This document shows positions 1-5,111 of a stretch of DNA of 5,111 bases, piece after piece. This DNA is from Bacteroidia bacterium. GTDB taxonomy: Bacteria > Bacteroidota > Bacteroidia > Cytophagales > Cyclobacteriaceae. The notes below the pieces were generated by a model, which had not been told where the DNA came from, made no database searches, and was given only the letters and a program-made list of their open reading frames with translations. The stretch is taken from contig JAAURZ010000235.1 of the NCBI GenBank assembly GCA_012031955.1, forward strand, positions 1 to 5,111, given 5' to 3'. Numbering within the stretch: position 1 is the first letter of the stretch; each line of letters starts with the position of its first letter. The translations under genes and the position numbers were made by a program.

Positions 1-19
1 CATGTAAAAATTTTTGAAC

Positions 20-250
20 ATGAAATGGCAGGAATACCTAGAAGTAAAACCCGACGTGATGATGGGTAAGGCTGTTATAAAGGGAACCCGGATCACGGCC
101 GAACAAGTGCTCAGGGAGCTCGCTGATGGCAATGATAACATGATGATATTGGAGTATCATCCCGGAATCACGGAACAGGCCATACGCGCTTGCATCGCAT
201 ATGCGCTCGATGTGCTGACAAATGAAATAGCTTACCGCTTTTCTGCATGA
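20..250 (+). CDS. DUF433 antitoxin (VapB-like) of a DUF433/DUF5615 toxin-antitoxin pair
   Basis: A small protein of 76 residues if the ATG at 20 is used; an in-frame TTG at 14 would add two residues. I prefer the ATG because family members start a few residues before the conserved P-x-V-x-x-G-K core. The core is clear: PDVMMGKAVIKGTRI at about residues 11-25, then a helical segment (EQVLRELADG), and the closing Y-HPGIT...IRACIAYA block at about 48-63, which is the DUF433 signature. DUF433 proteins are small, winged-helix-like DNA-binding antitoxins. They are typically encoded directly upstream of a PIN-like DUF5615 toxin, which they bind and neutralise while often repressing their own promoter. 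That is the arrangement here: the TGA stop overlaps the next ATG (ATGA at 247-250). The gene appears intact. Family assignment is strong; the toxin-neutralising role is inferred from family and context. Its promoter lies mostly outside the window. Confidence 0.88.
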   Translation: MKWQEYLEVKPDVMMGKAVIKGTRITAEQVLRELADGNDNMMILEYHPGITEQAIRACIAYALDVLTNEIAYRFSA

Positions 251-599
251 GGATACTTGCAGACGAGGGAGTAGAGGCACCCTTGTGAAGGCTTTGCGTG
301 GGCACAATTTTGATGTGAAGTATGTACTTGAGGTGAATCGGGGCGCAACGGATCAGGAAGTATTGAAACTCTCTCGGGAGGAGGATCGAATTCTTCTTAC
401 TGTTGATAAGGATTTTGGTGAAATGATTTTTAGAATGGGGAGATCGTCCATTGGCGTGGTATTTTATCGACTCGACAAATGGTCAATGCAAGCAAAAATC
501 GGAGCGGTGGCAAATTGCTTTCAGTATCATGGCAATGAATTGTTGGGGGCTTTTACGGTCATCTCCCAAAATGGAATAAGAATTAGAAAGTTGCTGTAA
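247..599 (+). pseudogene. Frameshifted DUF5615 PIN-like toxin (VapC-like)
   Basis: From the ATG at 247 the frame reads MRILADEGVEAPL and then meets TGA at 286-288. The frame one base back (GTG at 285) continues V-KALRGHNFDVKYVLE through to TAA at 597-599. Joined, the two give a 117-residue protein with the full DUF5615 pattern. The N-terminal strand carries the first conserved Asp (D6). Then come the RGATDQEVL segment (acidic D36/E38) and the TVDKDFGE motif (D54/D56), followed by GVVFYRL. The family is a compact PIN-like nuclease used as the toxin beside DUF433 antitoxins, presumably cleaving RNA. The junction fits loss of one base (CCCTTGGTG to CCCTTGTG). A shorter 104-residue product could restart at GTG 285, which overlaps the stop (GTGA) and lies 7 bases after GAGG at 274-277, but it would lack D6 and the first strand and is probably inactive. 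The lesion may be real decay or a sequencing error. Confidence 0.82.
286..288 (+). other. Frame-change point in the toxin gene (premature TGA)
   Basis: The family-like N-terminus in frame 247 ends at this TGA, and the family-like remainder begins with the GTG at 285-287. Since both sides of the junction match DUF5615 closely, the lesion must lie within a few bases of 283-288. The change is equivalent to one missing base. No canonical X-XXY-YYZ slippery heptamer precedes it (the frame reads GCA CCC TTG TGA), so programmed -1 frameshifting is not supported. Confidence 0.75.
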
Positions 600-604
600 T
601 TTTG
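597..604 (+). promoter_or_regulatory. Candidate Bacteroidota -7 element for dxr (TAATTTTG)
   Basis: TAATTTTG matches the Bacteroidota sigma-ABfr -7 consensus TAnnTTTG exactly. It sits 30 bases before the dxr start and overlaps the toxin stop codon. Transcription would begin near 611. I find no good TTTG -33 partner at the usual distance, so the call rests on the -7 match and position alone. Confidence 0.35.
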
Positions 605-634
605 GCGGCTATGTAGACAACACGAGCAAGTTCT

Positions 635-1792
635 TTGAGCAAGAAAAAACATATCGCCATCCTTGGCTCCACGGGGTCAATAGGTACGCAGGCAATTGAA
701 GTAGTAAAGGCACACCCCGGCGAGTTCGCGGTGGAGGTGCTCACCGCTAACCGCAATGCCGACTTGCTCATCGCGCAGGCGCAGGAGCTTCGGCCCAACG
801 CCGTCGTCATTCAGCAGGAGTCGCTCTATGAGCAGGTGCAGAATGCGCTCGACCCACTCGATATAAAAGTGTTCGCCGGCGAAAATGCACTTTGTTCCGT
901 GGTGCAGATGGAATCCATCGATCTCGTGCTCACCGCGATGGTAGGTTATTCGGGCCTCAAGCCGACAATCAAGGCGATAGAAGCGGGCAAAACCATCGCG
1001 CTGGCCAACAAAGAAACGCTGGTGGTAGCTGGCGAACTTATTACCCGTCTTGCCAAAGAAAAGGGTGTCAACATCTACCCGGTAGACTCCGAGCATTCGG
1101 CGATCTTTCAGTGCCTGGTGGGAGAGTTTCACAACCCGATCGAAAAAATAATTCTCACGGCATCGGGCGGGCCCTTCCGGGGAAAAAAACGAGGCGAATT
1201 GGCCGGGGTAAAAAAAGAGCAGGCCCTCAAGCACCCCAACTGGAACATGGGCGCCAAAATCACGATCGATTCCGCCACGCTTATGAACAAGGGCCTGGAG
1301 GTGATTGAGGCGAAATGGCTGTTCGGCGTGTCGCCGCAGCAGGTGGAGGTGGTGGTGCACCCGCAATCGATCATTCATTCTCTGGTACAGTTTGAGGACG
1401 GATCCATCAAGGCGCAACTCGGACTGCCAGATATGCGTTTGCCCATTCAATTCGCCCTGGCCCATCCAAGGCGCTTGAGCTCGGATTTTCCGCGATTTGA
1501 CTTTGCTGCGTACCCTTGTCTCAATTTTGAGCCGCCGGATTTGGAAACTTTCCGTAATCTTGCACTTTCGTTCGAGGCCCTGCGGCGCGGTGGCAATATG
1601 CCCTGCGTGCTCAATGCCGCCAACGAAATAGCCGTGGCCGAATTCCTGCATGATAAGGTCGGATTCCTTGAAATGTCGGATATTGTGGAACAATGTCTCG
1701 CCAAATTGGATTATATCTCCGATCCGGGATACGAAGACTACGTGGAGACGGATAAAATGACTAGAAGAATAGCTTTAGAATTGATTAAGTAA
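635..1792 (+). CDS. dxr: 1-deoxy-D-xylulose-5-phosphate reductoisomerase
   Basis: Dxr (IspC) is the cytosolic enzyme that rearranges and reduces 1-deoxy-D-xylulose 5-phosphate to 2-C-methyl-D-erythritol 4-phosphate with NADPH and a divalent metal. This is the committed step of the MEP isoprenoid pathway and the fosmidomycin target. The 385-residue product is of normal family length. It has the NADPH-binding GSTGSIGTQ at 11-19, LANKETLV at 123-130, the metal-ligand motif VDSEHSAIFQ at 150-159 (D151, E153), and TASGGPFRG at 175-183. It continues with HPNWNMG at 200-206, the substrate/metal segment IDSATLMNKGLEVIEA at 211-226 (S213, N218, K219, E222), VHPQSIIHS at 242-250, and LNAANE at 326-331. 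The start is TTG 635: an in-frame TAG at 614-616 excludes anything further upstream, no ATG lies between, and SKKKHIAILGSTG is the usual N-terminus. The TAA stop overlaps the rseP ATG (TAATG), implying co-transcription and translational coupling. Confidence 0.96.
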   Translation: MSKKKHIAILGSTGSIGTQAIEVVKAHPGEFAVEVLTANRNADLLIAQAQELRPNAVVIQQESLYEQVQNALDPLDIKVFAGENALCSVVQMESIDLVLTAMVGYSGLKPTIKAIEAGKTIALANKETLVVAGELITRLAKEKGVNIYPVDSEHSAIFQCLVGEFHNPIEKIILTASGGPFRGKKRGELAGVKKEQALKHPNWNMGAKITIDSATLMNKGLEVIEAKWLFGVSPQQVEVVVHPQSIIHSLVQFEDGSIKAQLGLPDMRLPIQFALAHPRRLSSDFPRFDFAAYPCLNFEPPDLETFRNLALSFEALRRGGNMPCVLNAANEIAVAEFLHDKVGFLEMSDIVEQCLAKLDYISDPGYEDYVETDKMTRRIALELIK

Positions 1793-2223
1793 TGGATGTA
1801 ATGATCTCAATCGCTCAGTTGCTGCTGAGCCTTTCAATATTGGTGGCCGTGCACGAAATGGGCCACTTGCTGGCGGCCAAGTATTTTGGAATGCGCGTGG
1901 AACAATTTTCAGTCGGATTCCCGCCTAAAATCTGGTCTTTCAGAAAGGGTGAAACCGAATACGCCATCAGCGCCATACCCCTGGGTGGCTATGTGAAAAT
2001 ATCGGGCATGATCGACGAGTCGCTCGACACGGAGGCCATGAAGGAACCGCCGAAAGACTATGAGTTCCGCGCCAAGCCGGCGTGGCAGCGCCTTATTGTA
2101 ATGTTGGGTGGCATCACGGTGAACGTGATCATCGGTATTGTCATCTTCATTTTCCTTACCTTCTTTTTGGGTGAAACATACCTGTCGCGCGAGACATCAA
2201 TCGCGCGGGCCGTGTGGAAGTAG
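1792..2223 (+). CDS. rseP: RseP site-2 protease, N-terminal half (frame broken near 2193)
   Basis: This is the amino-terminal part of the intramembrane zinc metalloprotease RseP (YaeL, peptidase family M50). RseP cuts membrane-anchored anti-sigma factors and remnant signal peptides inside the inner membrane. The first membrane segment (about residues 4-32) carries the HExxH zinc site as HEMGH at 21-25, with E22 as the catalytic base. The conserved loop GFPPKIWSF then IPLGGYVKISGM follows at 41-73, and a second membrane segment with MLGGITVN at about 104-127. Family-like sequence runs to about residue 134 (LSRE). The last nine residues before TAG (2221-2223) are out of frame, so this product alone would lack both PDZ domains and the third zinc ligand. 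With one base restored near 2193 the frame continues into the next entry, giving a 441-residue protein of normal family length. The ATG overlaps the dxr stop. Confidence 0.9.
   Translation: MDVMISIAQLLLSLSILVAVHEMGHLLAAKYFGMRVEQFSVGFPPKIWSFRKGETEYAISAIPLGGYVKISGMIDESLDTEAMKEPPKDYEFRAKPAWQRLIVMLGGITVNVIIGIVIFIFLTFFLGETYLSRETSIARAVWK
2172..2223 (+). other. Interval containing the rseP frame change
   Basis: The downstream frame has a TGA at 2172-2174 and the upstream frame a TAG at 2221-2223, so the lesion must fall between them. The most economical repair is an extra G at 2191-2193 (GAGAC read as GAGGAC), giving the join SRE-DINRAGRVEVGELG. The nearby T5 run at 2164-2168 cannot be the site, because a shift there would hit the TGA at 2172. 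There is no slippery heptamer. Confidence 0.75.
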
Positions 2224-3116
2224 GGGAGCTTGGTAAAATGATAGGCCTGCAAGACGGCGACAAAATTATCAAGATCAACGGCCGCGACTTTGCCGATTAC
2301 AACGAAACCCGCGAGCCAGACAACCTGATTGCCGACAATGCTTCCTTCACAGTGGAACGTGGTGGGCAAATGATCACCCTCGATATACCCACCAACTTTA
2401 TTGAGAATTTCAGAAAGAAAGACCTCAAGTTTATTACGGTGCGGCTGCCAGCCGAAGTGGGCGAGGTGCGCAAAGGTTCCCTCGCCGCCACAATAGGCCT
2501 GCAACCGGGCGACCAGTTTGTTGAAGTAGACGGCAAGCCCATCCAGTACTTCGACCAGGTATTGGAAGTGGTGGCAGCCAAAGACAGCCTCAACACGCCG
2601 GATATCACATTCACCATCAGCCGCAACGGCCACGAAACAAAATACACCGAGCAACTCTCGCCAGTGGAAGGCCACCTCGCAATCGGCTTTGTACCTCAGG
2701 CTATCCATCATGTGACTTACTCGTTTGGCGAGTCGATCACCAAGGGCACTGGTGAAGCTTTCAAGACTCTATTCACACAAGTGCGCGCCTTCGGAAAAAT
2801 TATTCGCGGCGAACTTTCATTCAGAAAATCCGTGTCGGGCCCCATCGGCATGACCCGCGCATTCGGCCCCACGTGGGATTGGGTTCGATTCTGGACCATT
2901 ACCGGACTGCTGTCGCTCGTGCTGGCCTTCATGAACCTGCTGCCCATACCGGCGCTCGACGGCGGGCACGTGCTGTTCCTTACTTTCGAAATGGTATCGG
3001 GAAGAAAACCTTCTGACAAATTTTTGGAAACAGCTCAAAAGGTGGGCATGGTACTCCTGCTCGCCCTCATCGTGTTTATTTCAGCAAACGACATTCTGCA
3101 GTCATTCGGCATTTGA
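2214..3116 (+). CDS. rseP: RseP site-2 protease, C-terminal half (PDZ domains and LDG motif)
   Basis: This is the continuation of RseP in the frame one base back. The listed start (GTG 2214) is only where this frame could begin; the true N-terminal junction is at about 2193, where this frame reads DINRAGRVEVGELG. Visible in order are a first PDZ-like ligand region (GLQDGDKIIKINGRDF, residues 11-26) and a second one (GLQPGDQFVEVDGKPI, 95-110). A membrane segment follows, carrying the M50 zinc-ligand motif NLLPIPALDGGH at 241-252, where D249 is the third ligand (about residue 390 of the rejoined protein). A final membrane helix lies at about 273-292. Two periplasmic PDZ domains are typical of RseP and gate substrate access. 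Translated alone, this part lacks HExxH and would be inactive. Whether the break is real or a read error cannot be decided here. It ends 24 bases before the terminator. Confidence 0.9.
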   Translation: MEVGELGKMIGLQDGDKIIKINGRDFADYNETREPDNLIADNASFTVERGGQMITLDIPTNFIENFRKKDLKFITVRLPAEVGEVRKGSLAATIGLQPGDQFVEVDGKPIQYFDQVLEVVAAKDSLNTPDITFTISRNGHETKYTEQLSPVEGHLAIGFVPQAIHHVTYSFGESITKGTGEAFKTLFTQVRAFGKIIRGELSFRKSVSGPIGMTRAFGPTWDWVRFWTITGLLSLVLAFMNLLPIPALDGGHVLFLTFEMVSGRKPSDKFLETAQKVGMVLLLALIVFISANDILQSFGI

Positions 3117-3140
3117 TCGGGGACCGGATCACCATAAAAA

Positions 3141-3177
3141 GAAAAAGGCGCATGCTTGAGCACGCGCCTCTTTTTTT
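3141..3177. terminator. Bidirectional rho-independent terminator
   Basis: AGGCGC (3146-3151) pairs with GCGCCT (3164-3169). One A/C mismatch follows, then TGC (3153-3155) pairs with GCA (3160-3162) around a TTGA loop. A T7 run follows at 3171-3177 on the plus strand. The A-rich stretch at 3136-3146 supplies the U-tract on the minus strand. It sits between the convergent rseP and plug-protein genes, so it can end transcripts from both sides. Confidence 0.88.
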
Positions 3178-3193
3178 ATAGGTTTTAACCAGC

Positions 3194-3664
3194 CTATTCG
3201 GATTTCTTCTTTGTGCGGATGATCACCACGCCATTGACGCCGCTTTCGCCGTAGCGTTCAACAGCCTTGCTGTCCTTAAGCACTTCCACCGATTCAATGT
3301 CGTCGACATGAATGGTTTTCAGATCCTCTTCTTTCACGGCCTTCTCGTCGACGATGAACAGCGGTTTTGTCGTGATAACGCTGCTGTTTGAAAATGCGAG
3401 ACCCTGCCTGAATGCTTTTGTCGTAATGACCACCGCGCCGCGTTTTGCAGCCTTTCCAAATCGCTCCACCGCGCTGGCGCCGCGCAGCACCTCAATTTCG
3501 CTGATGTCGTTCGGGTCCATGGCACTTACTTCCTTCAGGCTCACAATCTCCCCGTCTTTTACGTACAGGGCGCGTTTGTTTTTCTTAAAAGCATTTGTTT
3601 CCTGTGCAAGCGCCACCGTGCCGGCAACGATCAGGAGAACTGACAGAAGCAGTATTTTTTTCAT
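3194..3664 (-). CDS. Secreted protein with two tandem TonB-plug-like (SusC/RagA type) modules
   Basis: A 156-residue protein with a clear Sec signal peptide: MKK, a hydrophobic core, and probable cleavage after VALA at residue 20. The mature part consists of two copies of a module resembling the plug motif of SusC/RagA TonB-dependent receptors (D-G ... NDIESIEVLKDASA...YG..GANGVIIITTKKG in the family). Copy A spans 33-83 with DPNDISEIEVLRGASAVERF and RGAVVITTK. Copy B spans 102-152 with VDDIESVEVLKDSKAVERYG and NGVVIIRTK. They align without gaps at a constant 69-residue offset, with 18 of 51 positions identical by my count. There is no beta barrel, TonB box or SusD partner, so it is not a receptor. 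It is probably periplasmic or surface-associated, perhaps a protein-interaction module; the function is not known to me. It follows the PorE-like gene on the same strand after 48 bases, with a possible promoter of its own. The start is an ATG with the signal peptide directly attached. Confidence 0.85.
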   Translation of the reverse strand: MKKILLLSVLLIVAGTVALAQETNAFKKNKRALYVKDGEIVSLKEVSAMDPNDISEIEVLRGASAVERFGKAAKRGAVVITTKAFRQGLAFSNSSVITTKPLFIVDEKAVKEEDLKTIHVDDIESVEVLKDSKAVERYGESGVNGVVIIRTKKKSE

Positions 3665-3694
3665 AACGAGGGATTATTAGTGGTTAGATGGCAC

Positions 3695-3702
3695 CAAAGC
3701 TA
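3695..3702 (-). promoter_or_regulatory. Candidate Bacteroidota -7 element for the double-plug gene (TAGCTTTG)
   Basis: On the minus strand TAGCTTTG matches the TAnnTTTG -7 consensus exactly. It lies 30 bases upstream of the ATG, within the 48-base gap after the OmpA-domain gene. The only upstream TTG (3718-3716) is 13 bases away, too close to be a standard -33 element. It may let the plug gene be transcribed independently of its neighbour. Confidence 0.4.
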
Positions 3703-3712
3703 CGGAATTAAT

Positions 3713-5111
3713 TCACAAGTCGCGCCGCTTGATCTCGAATTCCACCCGCCTGTTCAGGCGCCGGTCCGCTTCTGTTTTTTCTTCCACAATGGGCTTGGCG
3801 CTGCCATATCCGATCGCGTTGATGCGGTTGGCCTCAATGCCGAATTCGTCTAGAATATAGGTGCGGATGGCCTCGGCACGCGCTTGCGATAGTTTTTGGT
3901 TGGCTTCTTCGCGCCCCTGCGAGTCGGTATGTCCCGAAATGGTCATGCCCAGCCCGGGGTGGTCGAGCAGAAAATTACCCACCTTGTTCAGGTCGCTGTG
4001 CATCTCGGGTAAAATCTCAGACTTCCCGTTTTCGAACTCCAGTGTCTGAAAGGCGATCTTGCTTTCGATCGGTTCTGTTTCCTTGTTGATCTCCATGTCG
4101 CCGTCCATAAAAAAGATTTCTTCGATGCGAAAAAAATCATCACCCTGAATAATAAGCAGGTAATTGCGTTTGTTGATAAGCTGAAAATCGAAACTGCCGT
4201 CGGGTCGCAAAAACTTCGGCGCTACTTCCACCGACTTGTCGAGGTCAATAATCGATACAATTCCCTTAAGTGGTTTTTTGGTTTGCGAATTGATAAGCGA
4301 ACCTTTCAGGTTGGCGACTGCTTCCGGCTGCGCTTCCATAGGCACAGGAAAAGAGTACAGGTCGAGGTTGTTGATGTCTTCCTGTTCCGAACGCGCATAA
4401 TACAGTTGACTGGATTCGGAGTCGATTGTAAAATAGTATTCACTGCCGGGGCCATTCACCAGAGGCCCTACATTCTTTGGTTCGCCCCAGCTGTTGGAAA
4501 TCTTATACGACTTGAAAATATCGAAGTCGCCGAAATTAAGGGGCTGCCCGTCCGAACTGAAGTAGAGCACATTAAATCGATGATGAAAAAAAGGACTTAA
4601 CTCGTTGCTCGGCGTGTTGATAGCCGGTCCGATATTTTTGGATGCCGACCATTGCCCCGTCTTGTCTTTCACCGAATAGTAAATATCGGATAGACCAAAA
4701 CCACCGAGCCTGTCGGACGCGAAGAACAAGGTATCGCCGCTGTGTGAAAGGGATGGATGCGAGTCCCACGAAGTAGAGTTGAGGTTTTTGCCGAGGTTGT
4801 GTACGTTGCCCCACTTGCCTTCCGGCGAAAGTTCAGCCACAAACAAGTCGCAGTTGCCATAAGAGTCGGGTGAATTGCACCGGGCGAAGAACAGGTATTT
4901 GCCATCCTGACTGAGACAGGCAGAGCCTTCGTTGAACTGCGTATTGATTGTTTCGAAAGTGACAGCTTCGTTCCAGCCTCCGTCGAGAAATACAGTGTAA
5001 AAAATATCTTCGTCGTAACCACGCTCGAGGCGATGCAGGTGCTGGTTTCTTTTGGAAGTAAAAAGCAGAATAGTGTCTACGTTGCCGATGGTGGGTCCGT
5101 AATCTTCTTTG
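3713..5111 (-). CDS. PorE-like outer-membrane protein: PD40/WD40-like propeller, CarboxypepD_reg-like domain, OmpA peptidoglycan-binding domain (5' end missing)
   Basis: The frame is open from the right window edge, giving 465 visible C-terminal codons ending in TGA; the N-terminus and any signal peptide lie outside. Numbering starts at the first visible codon. Residues 1 to about 258 contain five propeller-type blades, each with a (L/Y)(F/Y)xx(S/A)...D(I/L)(Y/F) pattern: ILLFTSKR, KYLFFARC, TLFFASDRLGGFGLSDIYY, VLYFSSDG and QLYYARSE. About 266-335 is a beta-sandwich resembling the carboxypeptidase regulatory domain (LKGSLINSQTKKPLKGIV, then RPDGSFDFQL). From 351 on is an OmpA_C domain with FENGKSEI, SGHTDSQG (D396) and KLSQARAEAIRTYI (R411), the residues equivalent to the diaminopimelate-binding D/R pair of OmpA, and the closing DRRLNRRVEFEI. 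This order is that of PorE, which anchors the type IX secretion system to peptidoglycan, but many Bacteroidota paralogues share it. Membership of T9SS is therefore only a possibility. An upstream TPR region would be expected. Confidence 0.9.
   Translation of the reverse strand, partial: KEDYGPTIGNVDTILLFTSKRNQHLHRLERGYDEDIFYTVFLDGGWNEAVTFETINTQFNEGSACLSQDGKYLFFARCNSPDSYGNCDLFVAELSPEGKWGNVHNLGKNLNSTSWDSHPSLSHSGDTLFFASDRLGGFGLSDIYYSVKDKTGQWSASKNIGPAINTPSNELSPFFHHRFNVLYFSSDGQPLNFGDFDIFKSYKISNSWGEPKNVGPLVNGPGSEYYFTIDSESSQLYYARSEQEDINNLDLYSFPVPMEAQPEAVANLKGSLINSQTKKPLKGIVSIIDLDKSVEVAPKFLRPDGSFDFQLINKRNYLLIIQGDDFFRIEEIFFMDGDMEINKETEPIESKIAFQTLEFENGKSEILPEMHSDLNKVGNFLLDHPGLGMTISGHTDSQGREEANQKLSQARAEAIRTYILDEFGIEANRINAIGYGSAKPIVEEKTEADRRLNRRVEFEIKRRDL

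Noticed and set aside
1..19. Promoter for the antitoxin at the left edge
   Set aside because: The region is AT-rich and contains TTTG at 13-16, but it has no TAnnTTTG match and too little upstream sequence to judge.
677..1693. Long 338-codon open frame antisense to dxr
   Set aside because: It lies entirely opposite a strongly conserved enzyme, its translation is rich in His/Arg with no family motif, and it is the expected shadow of GC-biased codon use.
2164..2168. T5 run as the site of a slip that would rejoin rseP
   Set aside because: The downstream frame meets TGA at 2172-2174, so a shift at this run would end translation at once.
2058..2711. 217-codon minus-strand open frame opposite rseP
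   Set aside because: Shadow frame: it spans the rseP frame change only because the antisense frame is unaffected, and it shows no recognisable domain.
3178..3197. Inverted repeat ATAGG ... CCTAT around the stop of the double-plug gene
   Set aside because: Only 5 bp with a 10-base interior, adjacent to the much stronger hairpin; probably chance.
3312..3680. Plus-strand 122-codon ORF opposite the double-plug gene
   Set aside because: The minus-strand product has a signal peptide and conserved repeats; the plus-strand product has no recognisable motif.
4283..4600. Plus-strand 105-codon ORF opposite the PorE-like gene
   Set aside because: It is antisense to well-conserved propeller blades and has no motif of its own.

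Overview
The window looks like a chromosomal segment of a Bacteroidota bacterium, possibly a Cytophaga-like lineage. The clade call rests on three things. The first is an OmpA protein that combines a PD40 propeller, a carboxypeptidase-regulatory-like domain and an OmpA domain, as PorE does. The second is a small secreted protein built from two copies of the SusC/RagA plug motif. The third is the TAnnTTTG -7 promoter motif in two of the short intergenic gaps. No Shine-Dalgarno-driven starts stand out. The order within the phylum is a guess.

Layout. Positions 14-599 hold a small toxin-antitoxin pair: an intact DUF433 antitoxin (VapB-like) and, overlapping it by ATGA, a DUF5615 PIN-like toxin whose reading frame is broken about 13 codons in. 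This stretch is visibly AT-richer than what follows. Positions 635-1792 encode Dxr (IspC), the second enzyme of the MEP isoprenoid pathway, from a TTG start. Its TAA stop overlaps the ATG of rseP (1792-3116), the intramembrane site-2 protease. The rseP frame is split in two by a single-base frame change near 2193. A strong bidirectional hairpin terminator (3141-3177) separates this rightward block from two leftward genes. These are a secreted 156-residue double-plug protein (3194-3664) and, upstream of it, the 3' 465 codons of a PorE-like OmpA/PD40 outer-membrane protein (3713-5111), cut by the window edge.

Function. dxr-rseP is a familiar housekeeping pairing of isoprenoid precursor synthesis with envelope stress or membrane proteolysis. 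The two minus-strand genes are both envelope proteins. The most notable observations are the two independent -1 frame changes, both consistent with loss of one G from a GG. Because one hits a normally important gene, sequencing or assembly error must be considered first. The other notable item is the gap-free 69-residue internal duplication of a TonB-plug motif in a protein with no barrel. I see no CRISPR array, RNA gene, IS element or clear evidence of a wholly new system.
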